Notes: generated from the letters alone by a model not told the origin. A DNA stretch of 64,000 bases from Rhizopus arrhizus (GCA_024220505.1 JAKZZE010000018.1:1116001-1180000); one strand, 5' to 3'; numbered from the stretch's first letter, positions 36,901 to 47,621 are shown. Translations and numbers: made by a program.

Positions 36901-39002
36901 ACTATTTCCGTAATAGTTTACCAATGTTTTCTCGTTTGACTGCTCCACTTGACCGGTTGCGATCTCTTAATTCTTTAAAAGGAATTTGGAATGAAACCCA
37001 TGAATGCAGTTTTCGTAACATTAAGGATGCCTTAGTGAATGCCCCAGTTATTCACATTCCTGACCTTAAGTACCCATTCTACGTTGCAACAGATGCTAGT
37101 GCTTATGGTATCGGCGGTGTCGTTTATCAAGTCATCGACCAAGACATTAAATATAACGCCTTTGCTGCAAGATCTCTTTCCCCTACCGAACGTCGTTATC
37201 ATACAAACAAACGAGAGTTGTTAGCGATTGTATTCATGTTTGAGAGATATAATAAATGGTTATACAACCGTCATTTTACCTTGACAACTGATCATAAAGC
37301 CTTGATTTATATCAAGAAGCAAGTTGTTCCAAATGCTGCCATGCTTGTTTGGTTTGAAACAATTTTCGAATATTCATTTGATATTGTTCATTGTCCTGGC
37401 ATTAAGAATATTATCCCAGACGCACTTAGTCGTTTATTCCCAGATGACAATAAACTGGAGGGGGGTAACAATGTCAATAATGTTGCCATCTACAATATCC
37501 GTGGTAAAGAAAAAGAAAAAAGAAAACCAACTTTTAAAGAAAAATCTAAAAGTTATGAAACACAAACATATGCAGTCACTTCTGCAACACCATTATCATT
37601 ATCAAAACCCTTATTGCATCGCGCTTTGCAATATGAAGATTATATCACACCTCCTCCTGAGGAAAGAAAAGATATAATATTGAAGGCTCACTTATTAGGT
37701 CATTACGGAATTAAAGCCATAGAACAAACCATTCATGGTGATAATCTCCACTGGACTAATTTACGTCAAGATATTCAGGATGTCATATCCAAGTGTCATG
37801 AATGCAAAATGTTTAACATTGCCAAAACAGGTTATCATCCCCCTAGAAGTATCCTACCTGACGGACCTCTAGATCATTGGGTTATGGACCTCGGCACTTT
37901 TAATATAACATCTACGAGCGGAAATAATTTCCTTCTTGTCATGGTTGATTTATTTTCTCGCTTTACTATCTTGAAAGCCATTCCTGATAAACAAGCTCTT
38001 ACTATTGCCAAACAGCTTGTTGATATCTTCTGTACATTCGGCTGGCCTAAGGTCATCGCTAGTGATAACGGAAAAGAGTTTACTGCTACCATCGTTACTG
38101 AACTTATTAATAACAGTGGTATCGATAAGAGAGTGTCTAACCCTTTTAATCCCCTTGGTAACTCAGTCAATGAAGCATTTGTAGGAATTGCTAAAAAGAC
38201 TATCGTTAAACAGTTACAAGGAAGAAAAGAAGATTGGGATCTATATGTACCTGCAACCCAATATGCTATGAATCTGAAATACTCCAGACTTCATAAGAGC
38301 AGGCCATACACAGTAATCTTCAATAAAGTACCAAATGATATGAAAGATTATTCTCATATTAAACCCACTCTTAGAAGTGATGCTATAGATTCTAAAGCAA
38401 TAGAAAACAGACTTAAATATGCTACCGAAGTTGTTATCCCTGCTCTAGCTAAACGCATTAAGGAAACTCAGGATGTAGACAATGCATATTTTATGAAAAC
38501 AAACAAAATCGTTCACACACCGTTTCCACTCCATAGTGAAGTCATGATTAAAAATGTGAACAAGGAAAACAAAACTGATCCGCATTATGAAGGACCTTTT
38601 TATATAAGTGGAATGACAACTAATGGCAGTTACATATTAGTTGATAAACAAAATAACCTCTTATCAAGAGATGTACCCACTTCACACTTAAAACTTATTG
38701 CATTACCCAGTAATAAAAGTGCAGAATCAATCGATGGCCAACATTATGAGATTCAAGCAATTATACAACACAAAGGAACTCCAGGTAATTACCAGTATCT
38801 TGTTCATTGGAAAGGATACGATGATCCTACAGATTACACTTGGGAACCTACTTCTAGCTTCGATGATCGATCTTCAATTGAAACATATTGGGCTCGTCGT
38901 CAAGCAGGTAACAATACTGCTGTCTCAAAGAAAGCAAGACTACCTAAACGTACCGTTCTTACTCGTGAACATCACAGTAGAAGCAAGAGATCAAGACGTT
39001 AA
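33942..39002 (+). CDS. Gag-Pol polyprotein with C-terminal chromodomain
   Basis: One uninterrupted 1686-aa frame. Gag occupies about 1-430, with Cys/His-rich motifs (CRFHKTTTHSNDEC, CRSCGADNWRPGHRC). The aspartic protease is at about 577 (MIDTGSSFSCVS). RT follows at about 780-960 with YIDDLCVFSSG, and RNase H (VATDASAYGIGG, TDHKALIYI) at about 1040-1160. Integrase has the HHCC finger (HLLGHYG...CHECKMF), then the D,D,E core (WVMDLGTF, SDNGKEF, NEAFVG) and a GPF-like motif (YEGPFYISG). The C-terminal chromodomain (YLVHWKGYDDPTDYTWEP, about 1610-1650) usually directs integration to marked chromatin. It looks fully coding and possibly active. Confidence 0.95.
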   Translation: MSNTNDFNSAAAGSSSSNAKTYPDNARRMSDVSTLSSEAESSGMTTSAVSSGSLEPSIAAPSIHSSIEELDSTIIGATQVILNLSVRLLSTTPESEEDSMVRAKFEACSKDLERLVHTRDLLQRAMNHAVPTAWTGSPKVAPAALNVVPPNLPLMQWKGAVFDPSAPVSVDVKHCLKKFQDVMFAHGLDLDQHWLRLLPPCLSSSQRTWLDEYQEKEDVHTWSQFKKAFTSHYGVGSAEEKATSTTELLRISMTAAETVDQYVERFNNLRRLAQIQDRCVLTRCFLIGLQADIYKKVVVSLANCTDAEKESVDYVVKLAKTLYHSLYKVRKVANAAHTSAGPSMVNDSSSSSGRKKSSAFVSASAVRSAPYPQASRKYCRFHKTTTHSNDECRAMKKASSSSPSSGSTQVDVSSGSAASQWNPRNQPSGLGRPCRSCGADNWRPGHRCKGKGRSTGSLADDSAGSSHMFRAMSRSPASSLSSVASSGNDVSVSVGSSATATSSSSDASPGRKTDAAGPVVPVPDSSDDMDIDVAEALTVAEAAQACKYITHHIFSKSPSNTNTLYVPIIIEHIKTWAMIDTGSSFSCVSPSFCSTLGLVPTPNPGSIKLGHNSSSTVSRLGIINLTVYYNQIRLSYEFEVFNFSSDVPICLGLDILPKLRIGLTGLATSWLNSNIPKIPDPVNPDDYKPNETPVGTMQERQRLMSTIQPLLDANTSIPMSSHCNLPGAIITLDTEPNAFAYRRQPDIAIANRKIMEDQIETWLDDCVIEPAPSNTRFNNPIFLVGKKDVNGLYTKKRAVIDPRLLNQLVKNVDRMPLPLISDLHQRMGSATIFTTFDIRACFHRFLIQESDRPKTAFTHPFTGMQYQFRHCPFGLTSTGNIVQRVLTNLFADLPYTALYIDDLCVFSSGDMNQHIEYVREVLKRLTAANLIINVEKTHFAQSCVNILGWTIGNNGSLIPDQRKLTNIHSWPTPKTGRQVMSFLGFANYFRNSLPMFSRLTAPLDRLRSLNSLKGIWNETHECSFRNIKDALVNAPVIHIPDLKYPFYVATDASAYGIGGVVYQVIDQDIKYNAFAARSLSPTERRYHTNKRELLAIVFMFERYNKWLYNRHFTLTTDHKALIYIKKQVVPNAAMLVWFETIFEYSFDIVHCPGIKNIIPDALSRLFPDDNKLEGGNNVNNVAIYNIRGKEKEKRKPTFKEKSKSYETQTYAVTSATPLSLSKPLLHRALQYEDYITPPPEERKDIILKAHLLGHYGIKAIEQTIHGDNLHWTNLRQDIQDVISKCHECKMFNIAKTGYHPPRSILPDGPLDHWVMDLGTFNITSTSGNNFLLVMVDLFSRFTILKAIPDKQALTIAKQLVDIFCTFGWPKVIASDNGKEFTATIVTELINNSGIDKRVSNPFNPLGNSVNEAFVGIAKKTIVKQLQGRKEDWDLYVPATQYAMNLKYSRLHKSRPYTVIFNKVPNDMKDYSHIKPTLRSDAIDSKAIENRLKYATEVVIPALAKRIKETQDVDNAYFMKTNKIVHTPFPLHSEVMIKNVNKENKTDPHYEGPFYISGMTTNGSYILVDKQNNLLSRDVPTSHLKLIALPSNKSAESIDGQHYEIQAIIQHKGTPGNYQYLVHWKGYDDPTDYTWEPTSSFDDRSSIETYWARRQAGNNTAVSKKARLPKRTVLTREHHSRSKRSRR

Positions 39003-39216
39003 ATTGTCTAAGTAGTTGACCGTCTTTTTCCCTAAGACAATTTTTCCTAAAGAAGGTTTTTTTACTATCAGGTTTTTATGACAACTTACTACTACGATCT
39101 ATCCTCAATTATACTATGTCTAATTATCTACCCTATGATCATTACCGCACTTATTGTGTATGACCTTTGCTCTTTTCCGAATCTTCACTTTTCCTTTTTA
39201 CCGTTTGCTTCAAACT

Positions 39217-39228
39217 AGAAGGGGGCAA
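39217..39228 (+). promoter_or_regulatory. Polypurine tract of the chromovirus
   Basis: The purine-rich AGAAGGGGGCAA immediately before the 3' LTR is where plus-strand DNA synthesis is expected to be primed. Confidence 0.8.
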
Positions 39229-39651
39229 TGTTGTATCCACACAACTAGTAAAGTGAACATTCATGGATAAACGAGAGATCTCCGCAATAGCCAACTTTGC
39301 CCTGTTGTCTCTACCCGCGTTCCCACGACTATATCGGAACCTGATTATAACAACGGCAGTTCAATCCAACCTTATTCGATAATTATCGTTAGATCAATAA
39401 TTTATCTACTTCATTGTCCCTTGATTCGTCAAGAAGACAGCGGCTATTGATTATCTACTATCTTTCCTTTATCTTCCCATCCTTCCCACATTATTCTTTT
39501 AACCGATCAATTGAAATAGCGGTAAAGATCCAGACATCCAAAAAGTATAAATAGTCTCAAATGTTTTTATTAATAAAGCAACATATAATCTTTAGTTTCA
39601 CAACTATTGTCTTTTTAGTTTTTGTCTTTTATTTTAATACTTGGCAAAACA
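39229..39651 (+). repeat. 3' LTR of the chromovirus
   Basis: 423 bp, apparently identical to the 5' LTR; followed by the CTTAC duplication. Confidence 0.92.
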
Positions 39652-40991
39652 CTTACGATGTCCAGGATGTGAATTCATACGATAACAATCGGCTGGGTCG
39701 TATTAAAATTCGTTATTCCAAACATATGTAAACAAGTAAAAGATGCCAGATGTTTATAACATTCCCTTTAACTATATCAAATTCCGCCAATAACCATTGT
39801 CCATATCAGATAATCGACGAATAAATGCCCTTTCTAGTGAGGTACAAACGATCAAAGTTTGAGATAGTTTGGTGCAGTATCCATAGACAACCAGCTGTAA
39901 AACCGGTATTTTGCAATTCCTTGCAGCAATTTTTTGACCTACTGTATATCTTATTGAGTGAGTGGCTTGATATCTTCTATTGTAAGCGTTCTTCTAACAT
40001 TCAGCTACTTTAACAAGTGTCATCTATAATTATGATTATGAAAACTTTTCATTTGTTCTTTTGTATGTCTGTCATAGATTATCTTTTATTCTGGGAATTT
40101 CTCACTGATTTGAATAACGTTATTTTACGCGTTATTTCTGATTTATCCAAAAATAGAAAAGAACAAGAGAGGACGAGACTCGATGAAGAGATTGCTTTAT
40201 TTAATAAGAAAATGATACTCTATTTATACTTTTCATACACGGATAATATTTCATGTCATGGATTAATAATTAATGAGTATGATATAACTGATGACAAATA
40301 GATAATGGTTACGTGTTCTTCCATTGTTATCTTTGTCATCATAAGCATTTATCCATAGAATACTCGTATATGATTGACTGCGATTGACTGTGATTTAGTT
40401 CCTGGATTTAATATAATTTAACCGTGCAATTACGCAGCATCTTATCCTTAATGAAGATTATCCGAATTAACCTGTAGCCTATCTATTGGATATATTTTAC
40501 ATGTAGCTTATTAATACTGTTTTCATATCGAGTTATGAATGATGGATACATCAATTTCAATTATGTGAAAGATTAGCAATATTCCTGATATTGAATTGGA
40601 TCTTGTTATTTTAGTTGATACTTCTTCTTATCAAAGAACTCTCATTAATACAAAACATATTCTAAAAGAACATGTTTAATTGGAATTGATTGTATAATAT
40701 TATTTAAATAAACTTATTTGTTTTATTTAATTAGGATCTTTTATTAAGACTTATATTTATCAATGTCAACTACAATCAATTACTGTTCTACAACAGTTGG
40801 GATATACTGTTTAGGAAAGGGGAGTTTTAGGTAAATATAATATATCAATCAAAGATAAAGAAATACTGTTAGAACTTGGTATCTCTTTATTAAGTTAAGA
40901 TAACTATGATTAAGATTAAAAAATAAATTCTACATGTAAAAAGTGAGAGTATTTATAGACATGATACGGATAAAGAACTAGGACAGATTTA

Positions 40992-42651
40992 CAGTGGGTG
41001 GAAAAATGGTTCCAATGTTTTCGTCTCGCAACTTTAACGCTTTATAACTTTTGAACTACAAATGGTAACGACCCATAAAAACATGCATTTTGTAGCGCTT
41101 TTGCAGCTTATATCAGTGAATAAATATTTTGATTGCATCGTTACACAATCGGGAATAAACTAAGGTTAAGTACAAAAACCAACATTGGAACCATTTTTCC
41201 ACTACAATTGTAGATAAGTTTATTTGTTATTTAATGGAGTTTTCACTAGAGCTTTTTAGCTGATTATGAGTCATACCATTCCGGCTATCGCCGAAAAAGT
41301 CTACGTGACTTATAAAATTAATTTATCCCCGGTCAAAGCTTTTTTTTCCTTTTCTTTCTCCACATATCAAAGATTTGGGGTATCACTACACATATGGTTC
41401 GCGCTCTCTCTAGAAACAAGCAAGAAAGCATCAAATCATTGGTTTTACAAAACAAGCCATACTCAGTGATAATGGAACGTATTTCTAACTTATAAAAATC
41501 TACTTTTAGATATGCCGAGAAGTTTTCTCCTGGTAGAGTAACAGCAAACCCTGGTAGAAAGGCTGCTGTAAGCGTTACCACCAAGCCTTATATACGTAAG
41601 CAGATTGTTAATGGTACCCTCAAGACTGCGAAGGCTGTCCATAAGTACCTAGTATGCACTGGTCACAATATTAGCTACTCAGGTACCATTAAGGTTATGA
41701 AAAGCATGAACTTCCATGCTAAGGTAAAGGTAAAAAAGCCTTTATTGACTAAGGTTCAGAAAGCAAGACGACTAGCATGGGCGGAAGAGCATAAAAACTG
41801 GACAAGCGATGACTGGAGACGTATGGTATTAAGTGACGAAACAAAAGTCAACGTTTATGGGTCAGATAGTTGCAAATACTTTTGGAGTCGACCAGATGAT
41901 AAACTTCAACCCCATCATCTCGACTTGACAGTTAAAGGATGGGGCGGTAGCATTATGGTATGGGGTTGTATTACCTATGACGGGCCTGGCTATGCATGTT
42001 GGATTAGTGAAGGCGCAATGAAGGCTTCTGATTATGTCGGAATCCTCAGCACAACTCTTATGGATAGCCTTAATTACTATGGTTACAATCATCAGGACAT
42101 CTATTTTCAGCAAGATAACGATCCTAAACACACGTCTAAGATTAGCTAGGCGATGGTTCAAGGATAATAACTTCAAGTGTGGCCATACCTTCAACTGGCC
42201 TTCGCAAAGTCTAGATCTAAACCCAATAGAGCACATCTGGCACCACCTTAAGCTCCAGTTAAGTGCATATGATACTAGGGCAAAAGGTGTGCATGAATTA
42301 TGGGATCGTGTTGAAAAATAATGGTCTACTTTTACAGCAGAAGACTGCAGGAGATACATAGACAGTATGCCTGATCATTGTAGAGTTGCAATGGATGCGA
42401 AGGGCGGTCATACAAGATATTAATAAAATAAAGCATGTAGTGGAGAAATGGTTCCAATGTTGGTTTTTGTACTTAACCTTAGTTTATTCCCGATTGTGTA
42501 ACAGTAAAAACAAAAATTTGTTTTCACTGATATAAGCTGTAAAAGCGCTACAAAATGCATGTTTTTGTGAGTCGTTACCATTTGTAGTTCAAAAGTTATA
42601 AAGCGTTAAAGTTGCGAGACGAAAACATTGGAACCATTTTTCCACCCACTG
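40992..42651 (+). mobile_element. Tc1-like element family F with ~215-bp near-palindromic terminal repeats
   Basis: TA-flanked (40990-40991, 42652-42653). The terminal inverted repeats are about 40992-41207 and 42436-42651. Each begins CAGTGGGTGGAAAAATGG and ends in the near-complement ATTTTTCCACTACA, so each repeat looks like a small palindromic element. It sits in unclassified AT-rich, possibly LTR-derived, sequence. Confidence 0.88.
41394..42423 (+). pseudogene. Tc1 family F transposase, frameshifted
   Basis: Starts MVRALSRNKQESIKSL, parallel to family D (MVRSLPLDVQDNIKSL). Frame changes near 41490 and 42145, and a stop lies near 42320. The DDE core is recognisable: DETKVNVYGSD, QQDNDPKHTSK and SLDLNPIEHIWHHLK. 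It ends ...AKGGHTRY. Inactive. Confidence 0.85.
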
Positions 42652-43082
42652 TATAATAAACTTGACAGAATAGATGATTACTATTTCTAATTATTAGTTT
42701 AGCCTGTTACTAGCCTGTATTGTCAATTATGCTATTGGGATGGTTTCAGATATAACTATTTAAGGAGACGGTACGGATGAATATAAAGACTTTTAGTTCC
42801 GTGATTGGATATCATTGCTAACTATAATATCTCAGTCAGGATAAATGTTTTCATGACTAATGATGATCCGGTAAGTAATCGTCATTCCTTATTCAACATG
42901 CTCATATTATCAATAAACTATATTACAACCATGTCATCTTATTTGACTATGTGAAGTTAATATGAATAAAGCTTAATATAAAATCTAATCAAAGTATTTT
43001 ATTGATCTGTGTTGGGAATAATGTTATAAATGATTTCAAGTTATGTCAACATATTATTCAGGATCATATCTGATTCCTTTTA
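42652..43082. other. AT-rich non-coding stretch
   Basis: No gene recognised. It probably continues the retroelement-derived sequence into which family F inserted (compare 40796-40989). Confidence 0.35.
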
Positions 43083-43925
43083 CTAAAATAAAGTGACTAT
43101 AATCTTATGTATCCTTAACACCCAGTGAATGTCTCGATGTTGTAAACGTGCTATATCCGAACTCGGTCTTCCCATCGTAGCCATACACAGTAAAAGCAAC
43201 GCCTTTTGCTGAAGATCGGGTAAAGACAGATTTTTGGAATCCAACATTGTCTTTTGAATATAGGTTGTCATCAAGTTCAGATCCCAAGTTTCCAATTGTT
43301 GTATTGAAGGAATTTTTATTTCTGTACGTCATTTTGCCTTGAAGCAATCGGCTATAAGAGGCTGGTCTGCTAATGCTGGTTTGTTGGGATGTATAATCTT
43401 GAAGACTGATGCTATCGCTGATCTCATCACATTCAAATATTGATATGAATAATGCTGATTTTGTACTAAAAATTCCAAGACGTTGTGAAAATTGTATTCT
43501 TCAGGTTCCAACCTCGGGTCGTGATGCGTGCACCAGTCGCTCCAGCGTTTCCATCCTTTATCATACGCTTTTTTAGTATTGTTACGTGTTGATTTCAAAA
43601 GGAACTGGTTTGCTTGTGATGATACACCTGTTTCTTTTCTTGAACGCCAGATAATAGCCATGCGGCCATTGTCCATCTTTTCACCGGGAACAGCAGAGGA
43701 GTTGCCAGTTGTCGCATCTTCAGTAACATCGGAAACCAATACTGAGTTGGCCAGTATGGTGTCACCATCACCGCTCGTTTCACCCGTTGTTGTGTGATTT
43801 CTTGCAAAACCTTGGGGATCAATTTCCACGGTGGGTTGAGATATATACCTGTCTTGGGCCATTTCTGTTGGAATGCATCGAACGCTGTGGCTTCTGGGTC
43901 TGGTTTTTGGCTCCAAAATGTTCTT
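43083..43925 (-). pseudogene. DIRS-type retroelement fragment: RT/RNase H end overlapping a tyrosine recombinase
   Basis: Two overlapping minus-strand frames. One gives DAFQQKWPKTGIYLNPPWKLI and VTPYWPTQYWFPMLLKM, the typical end of a DIRS RT/RNase H protein. The other gives the N-terminal part of a tyrosine recombinase (NTKKAYDKGWKRWSDWC). Its catalytic-domain start (KALLLLCMATMGRPSSDIARL) lies after a frameshift near 43330. Overlapping pol and YR frames are known for DIRS elements. Truncated at 43925 by a Tc1 copy and at about 43083. Confidence 0.75.
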
Positions 43926-43926
43926 A

Positions 43927-45564
43927 CAGTAGGTGAAAAAATACGAGCAACCTTTTGGCAAAATCGACTTTTTTCGCTATATCAAAAGGTGCATGCCAGC
44001 TACCGGCTTGAGACCCCTATGGTATATTTTCGGGGTCATGTGTCTTGAAACAGTAAAGGTCTCATGTAGCAATGCTGGAAATTGAGAGAGGAATGAGAAT
44101 CCGAATTTAAAAATTTGACTTCCGACCAGCTTAAATTATATACGGTAATCATACGTTTACATTTAAGTCAACAAAGAACATATCGGAAGACTATATAGCG
44201 TACTTGTATGGAACTGTGAGTGTTCCTTATTGTATTCATATAAAAGCAAGTGCGACTTCAAGAGTCCTTGGTTTCTTTTTTTTTACTCAACTTCTCTCAC
44301 TACTTTTCATCGTCATGCCTAAATCTATACCAATGGAAAAGCAATCGAGAAATAAAAGATATATCACTAAATAGTATGAAGCTAGAGGATATCGCAGATA
44401 AATATTACGTTCATTCTCGCACAGTTAAAAGGTATACTAGGAAGATTTTTCCATGAAATTCACACCTGTCGGCTGGAAGACATACTATTGTCTCTTATGC
44501 CATGAAGTACTATATCAAGCTGTGAATTATTACTGGTCATCAAACAGTAGCGAAAGAGCTATTCAGGGAGTTAGGTAAGTTTGGTTACTTGTTCATGTAC
44601 CGTTCAGGAGTAAATGCGCTAAGATCCATAAACTGCCACCGAGAGCTAAAAAAAAGAAGGCATTTTTAAAAAAGGATCATTGAAAAAAGCAGATGACCTG
44701 AGCAAAAAGGCATCGCAACTGGTCAAGTTAAGAGTGACGACCAGTAGCATTCTCAGCTGAAGCAAAGATCAGCATCTAGTGATCAGATGGAGTAAAATAC
44801 TATGGGGTAGTATCAAATGACATTTTGCTCCCTCATCACATCGACATTACAGTAAAGCACAGCAGTGGTAGGATGAACATGTGTTGTCACATACCTGCTC
44901 AGGGACCAGCTTAGACATGTCAGCTTTATGATGGTAACATAAACTCAACGACTTATCTGCATATACTTAGCATTATTTACATGAATACGTTAGAGTACTA
45001 TTATTTGAAGACGTCCGATGTATACCTTCAGAGTGATAGCGGCGTAAAGCATAAATTAAAATTCATAACTCTATAGGTATGCGGTATCAGTGTAAGGTAT
45101 ATAAATTATTGGTATGCTCAAAGTCTGGATTTAAATCATATAAAGCATGTTTGGCATCAGCTCAAACTTAATCTGACACCACATGAAGTCGGAGAAAGAG
45201 GTGTCAGAAAGCTTTAGCCATTTGTGGATGTAGAGCGAAATAAACTCAATGCAAATGCTTGCAAGGGGTACATCAATAGTATGCCAGCCAAAGTAGAAGC
45301 ACTATTTAAAGCAAAGGGAAGATATAGAAAATATTAAATAAACATAGCGAATTTTGAAAAATCATCATTGGCTTTTTTTATGACTGTCTTTCCCTTTTTA
45401 AAAAGCTTGTACTTCAAGTAGAGTCAATCTCTTTAGTGTATTGTATGTATCTTTGTTGTCTTAATTAGTGTGTGTGATATCAAAGCTCTGGCGAATGTAC
45501 ACACGAAAATAAAAAGATATGAAGACAAATCGAACAGAGGTTGCTCGTATTTTTTCACCTACTG
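43927..45564 (+). mobile_element. Tc1-like element family C, copy 1
   Basis: Ends CAGTAGGTGAAAAAATACGA and complement, TA-flanked, 1638 bp. The left flank is the DIRS fragment and the right flank is mid-protease of a gypsy element. A nearly identical reverse copy lies at 48711-50348. Confidence 0.9.
44315..45337 (+). pseudogene. Tc1 family C transposase, copy 1, many stops
   Basis: Starts MPKSIPMEKQ; a helix-turn-helix segment (IADKYYVHSRTVKRYTRK) is visible in another frame. Later pieces are SDGVKYYGVVS, HHIDITVKHSSG and the C-terminal block SLDLNHIKHVWHQLK to AKGRYRKY. Multiple stops and frameshifts; the catalytic DETK and D-D-P-K blocks are badly eroded. Confidence 0.85.
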
Positions 45565-46104
45565 TATTGATGCTGCCTCTGAAAGTATATTCACCTTAGG
45601 AAATGGAACCAAACAGCCTGCTTTAGGAATTATATATGACGTACCTATATGTGTCAAGGACAACATGATCATTCCATGCACTGTAGAAGTCTTACCCTCT
45701 TGTCCAAATCCACTTATTATTGGAAACAATGGTTAAATAGAGCAAAAGCCAAAATTGACTTCAATAGTTCAATATTAAAGGTGGCATATAAAAACAAGAA
45801 AGCTGAATTAGAGATATCCTTTTTAAGAAAAAATACGACATTGCCAAAAGTCTCAAGCTATACTCAGAAGTATGAACGGCTAAATGAAAGATTTACCGTC
45901 CACATTTTTGCAAGCCTGTAGCGGAGCTAAAATCAAGCATATAGGCATAAGCTATACATCATTCGAAAGCTCGGACAATTTACTCTCAGATGGTGTAACA
46001 CTTATGTCCCAAAAAGGCAACTAGCGGACATTATTGAAGCAAGAATATAGACACTATATGGCCCTGATTTGTATGGTTATCTATGAAAGTTTTATTTGTT
46101 TATT

Positions 46105-47431
46105 TTAAGCAGTGCGGGGCTTTTTCATGGTGGTACGAGAAGTAGGAGTATAATCTTCATCGTATTCGTTTTCGGAATCCTCATCTGAGATGAAAATAAT
46201 TGGTTCCATTTCCCCTTGATCACTAATGCTATCCTCTAAGACGGTAGTCAGCAAAGATACCAGTGGACCTTGGTCGGCAATGCCTGCTCTATTGAACGAC
46301 ACTTGCGAAAAGCAAGCAAGCATTGCCTTCCAGTGATTACTGGCATGTTTCCTACGCCATATGAACTCCACTAACTTCCATGGCATCATCGATGCTGTGC
46401 GGTGACGACTAGTCACTCCTCGTTTGATACCATTCCAGGTGCCTAGTAGCAGGCTGTTAGCATAGTTTAAGGATTCTACGGTCTACACAAGTACATACCT
46501 TCAATAGTATTAGTACAAGCACCTGTCTTCGGATCACGGAACGTTTTTGAGTGATTGACCGTTTCAACAATCAAGTTTCGGCTTGGATCACTGTCAATCC
46601 CTTTATAGCCTTTCCAGCAATCTACCATAACATGGGAGCCTGTCATCAATGATTAGGTGCACTGATCATCTAGCATATACATATTCTAATCATTACCATC
46701 CTTTACGAATGTATCGATTATTAACTTCAAGGTATTTTGATTGCGGTTAGGTACCGTCAACAAGAACACCTTACGCTCGGGCGTACGCTCTACACCCCCA
46801 ACAACCCAAACACCATCTACCCTCTTTCCCTTATTATATTTTCGCTTGCCAAACTTACTTTCGTCTATTTCAACGACAATTGGCTGCCCATCACTGTTAA
46901 CTCCACCTAAGTATGACTTGTTAATCACATACTCTGATGTAAACAAAGCATCACGTACCGACTTGTACATCTTCAATTCGCAGATCTGCCTCCATTATTT
47001 GGTATATGTCCTTAATAATGCTGCGGACCGTTGGCAGACTAAGACCAGTCATGATAGATATTGTTCCATTTGGAACTTGTAATAGAAAGAGGTACACTAC
47101 CAATAGTGTTTGGTGGATGATGGACTTGCGACCTTGGAAAAAGGAGCCGTCCAGGTAAGAAATACGGCTACGACCGCACGCACAGTTCCTTGAGCCACAT
47201 CGCCAAAAGAATCCATCTCGGCTTGACTGGTTCAAGCGCATTTCAGAACCTTCTTTACACTTGCGTGTAGAAAAAAAAGCGACATTTTCCTTTAAATAAC
47301 TTATACCAGTTGCCTTTAGTTACGTTCCCTCCCATTTAAAAACGAACTTACTTTATGGTACAGTCAGCCGTCATAGTTTTTTCGGCAATATAGGCAAGAG
47401 TTGGCATGTTGTTAGCAGCGTTGGAAGACAT
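46105..47431 (-). CDS. Merlin transposase (DDE, ISXO2-like), five exons
   Basis: Cuts and pastes the element. Exons read by eye: 47352-47431, 46959-47299, 46697-46906, 46499-46639 and 46105-46442. They join to 369 aa with no stop. The start MSSNAANNMP is the first ATG in that frame. A Cys-rich zinc-ribbon-like part (RCGSRNCACG) and HTH (SIMTGLSLPTVRSII) precede the catalytic core. Core residues are Asp in VVEIDESKFGKRKYNKG, Asp in HVMVDCWKGYKG and Glu in ACTNTIEGTWNGIKRG. The C-terminus is acidic. All four introns are GT-AG. It looks functional. Confidence 0.88.
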
Positions 47432-47621
47432 GAGGTTTTTATGAAATGGAGAAACAGATGAAGGAAAGAAAAAAAAAACAAAAAGCATCTCTTTTTATAT
47501 TTTTTTACAAGCTTTGTTATCATTCCGAGATCAGCCGATAGATACGAAGCATCTCCGCAACGGAAGCTCGTTTTGCCGTAGTGAGATGACAAAAGTTTTC
47601 CCGAAACTCTTGAGGTTTTGA

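Larger units (their letters stand above)
33443..39651 (+). mobile_element. Complete Ty3/gypsy chromovirus-type LTR retrotransposon
   Basis: Flanked by CTTAC duplications (33438-33442, 39652-39656). The two LTRs (33443-33865 and 39229-39651, 423 bp each, TGTTGTATCC...GGCAAAACA) look identical by eye, so insertion was recent. A TATA box (TATAAATA) lies near 33767 in the LTR. A polypurine tract (AGAAGGGGGCAA) directly precedes the 3' LTR. No standard tRNA primer-binding site is evident after the 5' LTR, so the priming mode is unclear. Confidence 0.95.
26584..39944 (-). mobile_element. Tc1-like element family A, copy 1 (split by LINE1 and an LTR retrotransposon)
   Basis: Ends are CAGTAGGTCAAAAAATTGCT and its complement, flanked by TA (26582-26583, 39945-39946). 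Subtracting LINE1 and the LTR element with one duplication copy each leaves about 1639 bp. That is exactly the size of copy 2 at 51905-53543, which is colinear with it. Confidence 0.9.
26449..40795 (-). mobile_element. LTR C (reverse-oriented LTR, opened by a Tc1-like element)
   Basis: The two pieces 26449-26583 and 39945-40795 are the two ends of an LTR homologous, in reverse, to LTR A. The left piece starts TGTTGTATAATGG and the right ends CTGTTCTACAACA. Without the insert the LTR is about 984 bp. The left flank GCTCC is the LINE2 duplication; the right flank GTTGG does not match it. The 420 bp absent from LTR A (40139-40558) is retained here. Confidence 0.8.
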
